A stretch of DNA of 6,835 nt from Nitrososphaera sp. (GCA_025929855.1 JAICPK010000051.1:1-6835), one strand, 5' to 3'; counted from the first letter of the stretch, positions 1 to 5,559 are shown. Made by a program: numbers and translations. The notes: generated by a model from the letters alone, not told the origin.

Positions 1-860
1 TGTTCCACTTGGTATCGGGTTATCTTTTCGTTAAAATCAGGAGCATTCTCATACATCAAGACAATTTCATCGATTGACTTGCCTATAGCCAACATGTATG
101 TTGCAAGCATCACTCGTGCAGAGTGCGGGAGGTTGTCGCCTTTATTCATCACTTCAAGCGCATGCTTGACGCATGGTGGATAGTCAGAGACCGCCGCTGG
201 ACTGCGACGTTCATAACGTGAAAAGAGTTTTAACCGTAGCTGGTCAGCTTTTGACTTTATGCTCTGTGGCAGAGTGGGTAGAGTCATCCCTTTGACTTTA
301 TCATAAATGAGCACGGAGAGCTCACTCCTAATGAGTCTAACTGTCTCATCAGCGTCAAGATAAACATAACCATTGTCGACAAGTCTGTTGATCAGTTTCC
401 ATTCTTGTTCGTGGAAATGAGAAGCTCTTGCAAGATAGTCGGCAACTCGGACCTTGAATAGACGCTGATCCTCTGATATAACGATTTTCAGTTTGAACAA
501 ATCCTCAAAGATTTTAGTAAAGATAGAACCTCTCTTGATTATGCTCTGCTTTCTTAAATCCTCTGTGAGAAACTTCTCTGCCCTTCTTGCCTCGGCTAGC
601 GCGAACTTTCGCAGTACTTGATCAAAGCCAATTGACTTGACGATCACAAGACAAATGAGGAATGTAAGAATCTCAATTTCATATCTCTCTAGGTTGTCAT
701 ATAACTTCCCGTCCACCTCCATCTCTATACGGTCGGCAGCACGATCGATAATATACTTCATGTCCGGCCTGTCAAGTTCCTCCCAGCCAAAGCTGGACTC
801 GCGGAGGTATTCACCAGCTTCGTTTAAAAACGGATACTTGGCTAGATCACTACCGGCCAT
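1..860 (-). CDS. priL: DNA primase large subunit PriL (C-terminus outside window)
   Basis: PriL is the regulatory, iron-sulfur-containing subunit of the archaeal/eukaryotic primase; with PriS it makes RNA primers at replication forks. My reverse-strand translation is open from ATG 860 to the window edge, 286 full codons without a stop. It begins MAGSDLAKYPFLNEAGEYLR, typical of archaeal PriL. A helical N-terminal domain runs to about residue 215. The signature block YPPCVKHALEVMNKGDNLPH (227-246) follows, then APDFNEKITRYQVE (273-286), the conserved start of the C-terminal [4Fe-4S] domain. C230 is the first cluster ligand; the other three cysteines should lie beyond base 1. ATG 860 is preferred because a TATA-like box sits about 25-33 bases upstream, and the only in-frame alternatives are TTG codons, one immediately beside that box. 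A stop lies in frame further up. The gene is divergent from nfo. Identity rests on recognised family motifs; confidence is high. Confidence 0.93.
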   Translation of the reverse strand, partial: MAGSDLAKYPFLNEAGEYLRESSFGWEELDRPDMKYIIDRAADRIEMEVDGKLYDNLERYEIEILTFLICLVIVKSIGFDQVLRKFALAEARRAEKFLTEDLRKQSIIKRGSIFTKIFEDLFKLKIVISEDQRLFKVRVADYLARASHFHEQEWKLINRLVDNGYVYLDADETVRLIRSELSVLIYDKVKGMTLPTLPQSIKSKADQLRLKLFSRYERRSPAAVSDYPPCVKHALEVMNKGDNLPHSARVMLATYMLAIGKSIDEIVLMYENAPDFNEKITRYQVE

Positions 861-884
861 TCTTATAGAAGACAAATTCGACAA

Positions 885-893
885 TAAGATATA
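885..893 (-). promoter_or_regulatory. TATA-like box of priL
   Basis: Read on the minus strand this is TATATCTTA, lying about 25-33 bases before ATG 860. That spacing would place transcription start at or next to the start codon, giving a leaderless mRNA as is common in archaea. The 99-base gap to nfo must also carry the nfo promoter. The nearest candidate there is the AT-rich AATAAATT at 921-928, 32-39 bases before ATG 960, which is weaker. Confidence 0.5.
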
Positions 894-959
894 GCTCTCC
901 TACCATAAAAACTCCATTGCAATAAATTGAAGTAACAAAATTATCTTCATATCAAAACC

Positions 960-1820
960 ATGGATGCAAGGGTGGGATTTCATGTTTCCATAGCAGGGGG
1001 GATATCAATTTCCGTCAATAATGCAAAAAAATTAGGCTGTACCGCCTTTCAAATATTTAGTCGAAATCCACGTGGCTGGACCGCAAAGCCTCTACCACGG
1101 GATGAGGTAGCCTCATTCAAAACTAGGCTCTGTGCAAGTGGAATTGAAAAAACATCAGTAATCGTCCACATGCCGTATCTGGCGAACCTCTCAGGGCCTC
1201 CAGGAGAATTGTATCAAAGATCAGTGAGGACCCTTGCAGAAGAGATGCAAAGATGCAATTTACTCGGAGTAGCCTATCTTGTAGTACACCTTGGAAGTCA
1301 CATGGGAAGGGGATCAAATAGTGGCATTGATCAACTTGTAAATGCCTTAACAACTGCCAACGCTAATAGCAAATCCGATAACGAGGTGGTGATTCTATTA
1401 GAAAATAATGTGGGACAGAAGAATAGTGTTGGTGGCACGCTTGAAGAGCTCCGCCTCATACTCGATAGACTCGATAACTCAAAGCAGTTTGGCGTTTGCA
1501 TAGATACTTGCCATCTTTATGCCTCCGGCTACGACCTACGGACAAAGGAGGATGTGAATATAATGTTTGACAAAATCAAGGCTACTGTCGGCCTGAGAGA
1601 ATTGAAAATCATCCACCTGAACGATTCAAAAGGTGGGCTGGGCTCAAACCTCGACCGGCATGAGCATATTGGCCTTGGATCGATAGGCGCTGAGGGTATT
1701 ACCGCTTTTGTCAACCACATGGCGGTTCACGCCTTGCCGATAATAATGGAGACGCCCATAGATAAAACGAGAGGAGATGAACAGAACCTCAGGGTCGTTC
1801 TAGATATGCTAAAAAAATGA
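960..1820 (+). CDS. nfo: Endonuclease IV (Nfo), AP endonuclease
   Basis: Endonuclease IV cleaves the DNA backbone 5' of abasic sites and removes 3' blocking groups during base excision repair, using a three-metal (zinc) centre in a TIM barrel. The 286-residue protein is full length for the family (E. coli 285). All nine expected metal ligands are visible: H70 in VIVHMPY, H110 in LVVHLGSH, E148 in ILLENN, D182 and H185 in CIDTCHLYASGYD, H219 in IIHLND, D232 and H234 in LDRHEHIGLG, and E264 in IMETPID. The start is ATG 960; an in-frame TAA at 933-935 rules out a longer form. It is divergent from priL, so a replication gene and a repair gene share one intergenic region. Its stop lies 19 bases from the stop of the opposing membrane-protein gene. 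The identification is secure; only the transcript ends are uncertain. Confidence 0.97.
   Translation: MDARVGFHVSIAGGISISVNNAKKLGCTAFQIFSRNPRGWTAKPLPRDEVASFKTRLCASGIEKTSVIVHMPYLANLSGPPGELYQRSVRTLAEEMQRCNLLGVAYLVVHLGSHMGRGSNSGIDQLVNALTTANANSKSDNEVVILLENNVGQKNSVGGTLEELRLILDRLDNSKQFGVCIDTCHLYASGYDLRTKEDVNIMFDKIKATVGLRELKIIHLNDSKGGLGSNLDRHEHIGLGSIGAEGITAFVNHMAVHALPIIMETPIDKTRGDEQNLRVVLDMLKK
1811..1817 (-). terminator. Oligo-T tract ending the minus-strand pair
   Basis: Seven consecutive T on the minus strand lie 23 bases past the TAA of the 105-residue membrane protein. Archaeal RNA polymerase commonly terminates at such U-tracts without a hairpin. The same bases, read on the plus strand, are the AAA AAA lysine codons that end nfo, so the terminator appears to be embedded in the opposing coding sequence. 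Assignment is by pattern only. Confidence 0.45.
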
Positions 1821-1839
1821 CGAAGTGAGAGCTAATAAT

Positions 1840-2157
1840 TTACTTATTGAGCCTGTGAGATTCTACATTAGTAGAGCCTTCATAGTACGTCACGATTAGT
1901 GGATCGTCTAAGTTATATGGGCATCGTTGGATGCTTTTTGGTTGACCATCAGGTGGCTCTATGATGCATACATCTTCCTGCTTTATTGACACATTTACCT
2001 CTTCAGTTACGGTCTGCCTGAATAGGATCTCTGCAAGAGGGAACCCTTGTATCATCTGTATGAACATGAATGCCCCAAAAAAAGCAAGGCCAAACAGTAT
2101 AGCGAGCTTCTTAGTTGAAATCCTTGCAAACTCCGATGAGTCAGAGTCATAGCCCAT
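1840..2157 (-). CDS. Small single-pass membrane protein, function unknown
   Basis: I do not recognise a named family for this 105-residue protein. What can be seen: a short, acidic and serine-rich N-terminus (1-15), then K16-K17 before a hydrophobic segment at about 18-38 (LAILFGLAFFGAFMFIQMIQ) that fits one transmembrane helix or an uncleaved signal anchor. A soluble tail of about 65 residues follows, with two cysteines, C64 and C79, that could form a disulfide if the tail is outside the cell. The tail holds an EPPDGQP turn and is otherwise polar. Basic residues before the helix are offset by upstream acids, so topology is only weakly predicted (N-in). ATG 2157 follows the stop of the zinc-finger gene after 40 bases on the same strand, so the two may be co-transcribed. 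A TTTTTA at 2184-2189 in that gap, about 27-32 bases upstream, could alternatively be its own TATA box. Confidence 0.7.
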   Translation of the reverse strand: MGYDSDSSEFARISTKKLAILFGLAFFGAFMFIQMIQGFPLAEILFRQTVTEEVNVSIKQEDVCIIEPPDGQPKSIQRCPYNLDDPLIVTYYEGSTNVESHRLNK

Positions 2158-2197
2158 ATGCTACTTCGCTCTGATCGTTTCTAAAAACTTATGGGAG

Positions 2198-2389
2198 TCA
2201 CTGGGAGGTCTTTGTAGCTCTATTAATTGCCTCTTCTTGCTCATACCATTCATCAAAGTACGCCATTAGGAGATGAGCTGCTAATTCTTCCTTTGTGTGA
2301 TCAGCTTTGAGATGAACTGGCAGATATTCGGGTGTGAAGAACAAGTTGCAGATATAGCAGAACGGGTTTCGTTCATGCTTTTTTATCAA
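2198..2389 (-). CDS. Small C2H2 zinc-finger protein, TTG start
   Basis: This 63-residue protein carries one classical C2H2 finger near its N-terminus: C11-x2-C14-x11-H26-x4-H31 (FCYICNLFFTPEYLPVHLKA, 10-29, then DH). A helical, acidic tail follows (EELAAHLLMAYFDEWYEQEE, 34-53). Short single-finger proteins like this are common in Nitrososphaeria and are usually guessed to bind nucleic acid or protein, but no target can be read from sequence. The start must be TTG 2389 or another non-ATG codon, because an in-frame TAA lies two codons upstream and the first internal ATG (residue 43) would remove the finger. A good TATA-like box about 26-34 bases before TTG supports a leaderless transcript from this codon. 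The gene precedes the membrane-protein gene by 40 bases on the same strand. The intact metal-binding motif makes a chance ORF unlikely. Confidence 0.8.
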   Translation of the reverse strand: MIKKHERNPFCYICNLFFTPEYLPVHLKADHTKEELAAHLLMAYFDEWYEQEEAINRATKTSQ

Positions 2390-2414
2390 GTTACGTTATC
2401 AGACTATGTGACTG

Positions 2415-2424
2415 CAAATATAAG
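2415..2424 (-). promoter_or_regulatory. TATA-like box of the zinc-finger gene
   Basis: On the minus strand the sequence is CTTATATTTG, with its core 27-34 bases before TTG 2389. This fits leaderless initiation and helps settle the unusual start. The same ten bases in plus orientation (CAAATATAAG) occur again at 4766-4775, downstream of aroB'. Confidence 0.5.
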
Positions 2425-2668
2425 AGCTTAGGTCTTAGCATCCCTAAGAATAGACATAATAAGCTACCCAATTTTTAAAGTCGTCTTGTTTCTGAGTCTT
2501 TTTGTTTGTCCATGGATTCTGTTTACGGGGTAGCCATCTGCAAGCATATTAAATTATATCTTAACTACTACTCTCCTAAGAATGGCCATGCTTAAACTAC
2601 TGACCTCCCGGCATTCTATTCTGTGTTGAATACTTCCGGATCTAATATTGCCAGGGACATGGTTAGAT

Positions 2669-2782
2669 TTACCGAGTTATTCTATTGTTGAACTCCATTG
2701 CGTCTTCGATAATTCTTAACATTGCACAGAAAAAACAAATGCTGGCGACCATGCAGTGAATTATTTGATAAAAACCCGTCAT
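2669..2782 (-). CDS. Possible 37-residue protein with a CFFC motif
   Basis: This frame reads from ATG 2782 to TAA 2669-2671 and encodes 37 residues, starting MTGFYQIIHCMVASICFFCA and ending IEDAMEFNNRITR. A shorter start at ATG 2752 gives 27 residues. The visible features are C10, C17 and C20 (C-x6-C-x2-C), a hydrophobic middle and a charged, amide-rich end. A TATA-like stretch lies at about 2785-2791 on this strand: too close to ATG 2782, but about 33-39 bases before ATG 2752, which would favour the shorter form. I recognise no family. It may be a genuine small cysteine protein, the relic of a larger gene, or chance; support is limited to an open frame with protein-like composition. Confidence 0.25.
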   Translation of the reverse strand: MTGFYQIIHCMVASICFFCAMLRIIEDAMEFNNRITR

Positions 2783-2866
2783 TATAATATAGCGTTAGGC
2801 TCACATGGTTCCTCAGAAACACGATTCTTCATGCCCCTATTCCGACTATTCAACGGATAAAACAAA

Positions 2867-2872
2867 TTATAA
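2867..2872 (+). promoter_or_regulatory. TATA-like box of aroA'-aroB'
   Basis: TTATAA lies 31-36 bases before ATG 2903, within a longer AT-rich run (2861-2872). At normal archaeal spacing transcription would start around 2895, giving a leader of only a few bases and one promoter for both shikimate genes. No operator or riboswitch-like fold is evident between this box and the start codon. Confidence 0.5.
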
Positions 2873-2902
2873 GTAGGTTAGCAAGAATGTCTGGTTACAT
2901 AT

Positions 2903-3685
2903 ATGGTCTTTGGCAGGGACATCCGGCTTTCGAGGATATTGATTAACGGCAAAATGCTGTGCATTCCAATGGACCATGGTATAAGCAATGGCCCTATTAA
3001 GGGACTAGAAGACATTCATGATATGATCTATCAATGCGCCTCTGCTGGACTCACCTGTGTCCTTGTCAACAAGGGTATCATCAAGAGTATGCCCAGGACG
3101 CCGGATATTGGATTAATAGTACATTTTTCCGCGAGTACGTCCATAGGTCCAGCACCAAACAGAAAAATGCTGATAGGTAGCGTCGAAGAAGCTATCAGGC
3201 TCGGAGCTGATGCAGTCTCTGTTCATATTAATATTGGCTCAAAAGAAGAGCCAGAGATGTTGCAAAAGCTAGGTATGATATCCGATAAGTGCAATCAATG
3301 GAGTGTCCCTCTGGTCGCGATGATGTACCCGCGTGGAGAGAACATTAAGAACCCCCATGACCCAGAGATTGTGGCACATGCTGCTAGGGTGGGTGCTGAG
3401 GCTGGAGCAGATATCGTAAAAGCAGTATACACAGGGGATCCAGATTCGTTTAAGCGGGTTGTTCGTAGTTGTCCCGTACCACTGGTAATTGCTGGTGGAC
3501 CCAAAGCCAATAGCGACAGAGAAATTTTGGAGATGTGCAATGGGGCAATGGCTGCAGGAGCAAAGGGTGTGACATTTGGCCGCAACATTTTCCAACATAA
3601 GAATCCGCCTGCAATGGTACGCGCATTACGCAGGATCATAGTTGATAACAGAAATGTTAGAGAGGCTCTAAAAGAACTTGACTGA
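2903..3685 (+). CDS. aroA': ADH synthase (2-amino-3,7-dideoxy-D-threo-hept-6-ulosonate synthase)
   Basis: This enzyme performs the first step of the archaeal alternative shikimate route, a transaldolase-type condensation of a deoxyketohexose phosphate with L-aspartate semialdehyde to give ADH. It is a class I aldolase-like TIM barrel related to MJ0400 and to archaeal fructose-bisphosphate aldolase. In this 260-residue protein the probable Schiff-base lysine is K173 in DIVKAVYTGD, the catalytic tyrosine Y142 in AMMYPRG and the acid D24 in IPMDHGISNGP. IAGGPKA (196-202) and TFGRNIFQH (224-232) form the phosphate-binding end of the barrel. MDHG plus YPRG favours ADH synthase over plain aldolase, and the DHQ synthase II gene downstream strengthens this. 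ATG 2903 gives a normal length. The last eight bases overlap the next gene, suggesting coupled translation. Class I FBA activity is the main alternative and is unlikely in this context. Confidence 0.92.
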   Translation: MVFGRDIRLSRILINGKMLCIPMDHGISNGPIKGLEDIHDMIYQCASAGLTCVLVNKGIIKSMPRTPDIGLIVHFSASTSIGPAPNRKMLIGSVEEAIRLGADAVSVHINIGSKEEPEMLQKLGMISDKCNQWSVPLVAMMYPRGENIKNPHDPEIVAHAARVGAEAGADIVKAVYTGDPDSFKRVVRSCPVPLVIAGGPKANSDREILEMCNGAMAAGAKGVTFGRNIFQHKNPPAMVRALRRIIVDNRNVREALKELD

Positions 3686-4742
3686 TCCCAACCCAAAAGA
3701 GCTAATCGTCAGGCCAACTGTGGCAATATCTTCTCTGGCTGAATTTCTTTCAAGACTTAAGGAAAAGGACAACTTGATAATTAATGTTGATCCGAAGGTA
3801 GCCGGCGAGAGCGTCCGCACAATATACGAGTCTGAGGACGCTGACATAGTCATCTGCACAACTTTTGATCAATTAAAATCGTTCAAATCGTCTGGCAAGA
3901 GCGTTGGTTACTTCAAGAAAGTAACAAGCAACGTCGACATCGATGAGATTGAAAAAGCGTCAGAATATGGGGCAGAACTTGTAATCGTCGACGTACCAAA
4001 CTGGAAGATAATCCCACTTGAAAATATTATCGCCAAACTCCACAAGTCGAAAACAAAAGTGTTCGCCACAGCAAAAAGCTCGCAAGAGGTCGCAACATTG
4101 TTTTCGGTCCTTGAACTAGGAGTGGACGGGGTAATTTTATCAACAGATAGCGAAGAGGAAGTCGAAAGGGCTAGACGGGAGCTCACTCCTGCGAGGTTTC
4201 CTATTACAAGAGCTAGGATCATAGAGGTAAAGGATGTAGGCACAGGGGAGCGGGTCTGTGTAGACACTGCCTCGATGATGAGGATGGGAGAAGGTATGTT
4301 GGTTGGAAGTAGATCTAACTTTATGCTTTTAGTACACAATGAATCGGTCGGATCTTCTTTCACTTTGCCCCGGCCATTTAGGGTCAATGCTGGCGCCGTA
4401 TATTGTTATACAATGGCACCTGGTGGAGGAACGCGTTATCTTTCCGAGATCGAATCAGGAAGCGAAGTGTGGATTGTTAATAAGGAAGGCATCGCAAGAA
4501 GTGCTGTGGTTGGCAGATCAAAGATAGAGACGCGACCCTTAAGACTAATACGTGCTAAGATCAATGGTGAAGAAGGCACTGTTATTTTGCAAAATGCTGA
4601 AACGATACGGCTGATATCCAAGAACGGCGAGCTGTTATCAGTAACTGAAGTAAAAGTGGGCGATGAGGTATTAGGCTATGCCAAAGAAGCTGGTGGCCGT
4701 CACTTTGGGATGGAAGTCGACGAATTCATCGTAGAAAAGTAA
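3678..4742 (+). CDS. aroB': 3-dehydroquinate synthase II (AroB'), TTG start
   Basis: DHQ synthase II oxidatively deaminates and cyclises ADH to 3-dehydroquinate with NAD+, joining the archaeal route to the standard shikimate pathway. The 354-residue length is close to MJ1249 (about 360). Family blocks are clear: INVDPK (35-40), VKDVGTGERVCVDTASMMR (184-202), GEGMLVGSRSNFMLLVHNE (204-222), RPFRVNAGAVYCYTMAPGG (232-250), then TRYLSEIESG (252-261), ETRPLRLIRAKI (284-295), and the C-terminal GRHFGMEVDEFIVE (340-353). The start is inferred as TTG 3678, inside the last codons of aroA'. An in-frame TAA lies at 3669-3671, so only a non-ATG codon can begin the frame and keep the N-terminus; the next start-like codon is a GTG about 14 codons in. 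A GAGAGG at 3660-3665 is a weak, distant ribosome-binding match. No other shikimate genes follow here. Confidence 0.94.
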   Translation: MTDPNPKELIVRPTVAISSLAEFLSRLKEKDNLIINVDPKVAGESVRTIYESEDADIVICTTFDQLKSFKSSGKSVGYFKKVTSNVDIDEIEKASEYGAELVIVDVPNWKIIPLENIIAKLHKSKTKVFATAKSSQEVATLFSVLELGVDGVILSTDSEEEVERARRELTPARFPITRARIIEVKDVGTGERVCVDTASMMRMGEGMLVGSRSNFMLLVHNESVGSSFTLPRPFRVNAGAVYCYTMAPGGGTRYLSEIESGSEVWIVNKEGIARSAVVGRSKIETRPLRLIRAKINGEEGTVILQNAETIRLISKNGELLSVTEVKVGDEVLGYAKEAGGRHFGMEVDEFIVEK

Positions 4743-4751
4743 CCGCATTAA

Positions 4752-4759
4752 TTTTCTTT
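4752..4759 (+). terminator. T-rich tract after aroB'
   Basis: TTTTCTTT begins nine bases past the aroB' stop and is the first T-rich run on the plus strand. It is a plausible U-tract terminator for the two-gene operon. There is no hairpin of note before it, which is usual for archaeal termination. Confidence 0.35.
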
Positions 4760-4900
4760 GGAGAGCAAATATAAGTTAGTATGTAATTTGGTAGATAAGA
4801 TTTTTAAGTCAGTTTACTTGTTCGTAATGGAACAGCACCTTCTATCACGAGCTTCTATCATGATGAGGGGAACATGAAACCGAATCTTGTGAGTAACCCC

Positions 4901-4908
4901 TTAAATAA
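4901..4908 (+). promoter_or_regulatory. TATA-like box of the 48-residue gene
   Basis: TTAAATAA lies 27-34 bases before ATG 4935, at the spacing for leaderless initiation. Other TATA-like sequences lie further up in the same intergenic region (CAAATATAAG 4766-4775 and TTTTTAAG 4801-4808). The gap may therefore also start a short non-coding transcript, though no convincing product follows those boxes. Confidence 0.5.
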
Positions 4909-4934
4909 TTTGATGTAATATATCTAAGGCACCC

Positions 4935-5081
4935 ATGGCTCGAGAAATCGAGGATGCATCTGACAAAATTAAGGCTGGTGCAAAGGCTACAGCCAATAAG
5001 GCGTCAGACTCCGATAGAGACATGGGTCGAGAATACGATAAGGAGAAGTATAAGGAGAAGTTCAAGGAAAAGATGGACTAG
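4935..5081 (+). CDS. 48-residue highly charged protein with KEK repeats
   Basis: An ATG-to-TAG frame encodes 48 residues starting MAREIEDASDKIKAGAKATA. The N-terminal half is alanine- and lysine-rich and helix-prone. The C-terminus is three tandem four-residue units, KEKY-KEKF-KEKM (36-47), between two aspartates, so one aromatic or hydrophobic residue recurs every fourth position. No cysteine, histidine, proline or membrane segment is present. The look is that of small hydrophilic stress-type proteins (CsbD- or LEA-like), but I see no diagnostic motif and assign no function. The DNA repeats at a 12-base period (AAGGAGAAG at 5040 and 5052, AAGGAAAAG at 5064). A TATA-like box at the right distance, codon-like composition and a following pyrimidine tract support a real monocistronic gene, despite its small size. 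Confidence 0.7.
   Translation: MAREIEDASDKIKAGAKATANKASDSDRDMGREYDKEKYKEKFKEKMD
5040..5072 (+). repeat. Three 12-base-period purine repeats inside the 48-residue gene
   Basis: AAGGAGAAG (5040-5048), AAGGAGAAG (5052-5060) and AAGGAAAAG (5064-5072) are separated by TAT and TTC. They encode KEKY and KEKF and the start of KEKM. Tandem duplication of a 12-base unit would explain the repeat; the third copy differs by one base in the nine-base core. Confidence 0.8.
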
Positions 5082-5122
5082 AACTAGGATTTTGGGCTCC
5101 AGTTTGTAAAGTTCGTCTATCA

Positions 5123-5147
5123 CCTTCTCCTTTCTTTTCCTTTCTTT
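5123..5147 (+). terminator. 25-base pyrimidine tract, probable terminator
   Basis: An unbroken C/T run, rich in T, begins 41 bases past the stop of the 48-residue gene. It is a likely termination region by the U-tract rule. It also contains CTTCTCCTT (5124-5132) and CTTTTCCTT (5134-5142), exact reverse complements of the nine-base purine repeats at the end of the gene, so the mRNA 3' end can fold back on its own coding sequence. Confidence 0.5.
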
Positions 5148-5442
5148 ACCAGATCAGCCAGTAACTAATCTTTCTCACTTCACTACAATGTCCTGTGCAT
5201 ATCGAATGAACTTTCTCACTCTTGTGAAAGTCGAGTCATTAATAGGAAAATTGTAGCGTGAATAGCCGAAATATCGCGACGCTCTCTTAGGAGCTAGTTA
5301 TTGCAAGATCAGCAGGCTAAAAAGCTAAACATACGCTGCACAGCCGTATTAACTGAGCACGAGAAAATCACGCCTTAGCAATAAATTAACAGATTCAATT
5401 GAACAAGACAATTACGTCCTGCACATTAAACAGGTGGACATA
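5148..5442. other. Intergenic stretch without a supported gene
   Basis: About 295 bases with stops frequent in all frames. A ten-base direct repeat, CTTTCTCACT, occurs at 5170-5179 and 5211-5220. The second copy sits in a small hairpin (5210-5231) whose arms ACTTTC and GAAAGT surround TCACTCTTGT; pairing TCAC with GTGA around TCTT is an alternative. An AT-rich AATAAATTA lies at 5380-5388. I found no tRNA, no box C/D pattern with all its elements, and no insertion sequence ends. Confidence 0.5.
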
Positions 5443-5559
5443 ATGGAAGAAGGCGTCGACAAAGATGACTCCAATAATCTGCTACTGACAACATACCTTT
5501 TTATCGTAGATTCTGAGCCGGTGCCTAGCATAAAATTGGTAGAGTTCTCATTGCTCTAG
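5443..5559 (+). CDS. Possible 38-residue protein with Shine-Dalgarno-like site
   Basis: ATG 5443 to TAG 5557-5559 gives 38 residues, starting MEEGVDKDDSNNLLLTTYLF and ending EPVPSIKLVEFSLL. AGGTG at 5431-5435 would pair with the anti-Shine-Dalgarno end of 16S rRNA, with seven bases left before the ATG, good spacing in a window where most genes look leaderless. The same frame stays open upstream for about 30 codons to a TAA near 5350, so this could be the tail of a decayed gene, or translation could start at GTG 5434. AATAAATTA at 5380-5388 might serve as TATA. The product is acidic at the start and hydrophobic later, and I recognise no family. Confidence 0.3.
   Translation: MEEGVDKDDSNNLLLTTYLFIVDSEPVPSIKLVEFSLL

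Larger units (their letters stand above)
2425..2902. other. Gene-poor intergenic region, about 480 bases
   Basis: Outside the weak 2669-2782 ORF I see no supported gene here. There is a small hairpin just upstream of the zinc-finger promoter (TCTTAG 2433-2438 with CTAAGA 2444-2449, loop CATCC), which competes with an alternative pairing of CTTAGG 2427-2432 with CCTAAG 2443-2448. The remaining reading frames break within 30 codons on both strands, for example a 27-codon plus-strand frame at 2512-2595. No tRNA T-loop pattern, tandem repeat or transposon end was found. The 3' edge holds the aroA' promoter. Decayed gene remnants are possible but I cannot show any. Confidence 0.5.

Noticed and set aside
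637..894. 85-codon plus-strand open frame
   Set aside because: It lies almost wholly antisense to priL, whose translation matches a known family, and has a low-complexity, serine- and arginine-rich product typical of a shadow frame.
1123..1720. Minus-strand frames opposite nfo (76 and 63 codons)
   Set aside because: They are antisense to a complete endonuclease IV and lack any motif.
1961..2152. 63-codon plus-strand frame opposite the membrane protein
   Set aside because: The minus-strand reading has a coherent transmembrane design and fits the neighbouring gene; the plus frame has no such structure, though this choice is less certain than for the enzymes.
2512..2595. 27-codon plus-strand frame starting MDSVYGVAIC
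   Set aside because: No promoter or ribosome-binding site at a sensible distance, no recognisable motif, and other similarly short frames lie nearby.
2390..2902. Possible transposon remnant or tRNA in the large spacer
   Set aside because: I looked for terminal inverted repeats, transposase motifs and a T-loop pattern and found none.
3269..4387. Long minus-strand frames opposite aroA' and aroB' (109, 133 and 159 codons)
   Set aside because: They are antisense to two well-identified enzymes, overlap each other in part, and show no recognisable domain; they reflect codon bias on the coding strand.
4827..4920. Two tiny overlapping frames (16 and 14 residues, sharing ATGA) after a TATA-like box at 4801-4808
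   Set aside because: They are too short to distinguish from chance, and the second runs into the promoter of the 48-residue gene.
4859..4920. ATGATGA resembling a box C of a C/D guide RNA
   Set aside because: No CTGA box D or D' appears at a suitable distance, so the pattern is incomplete.
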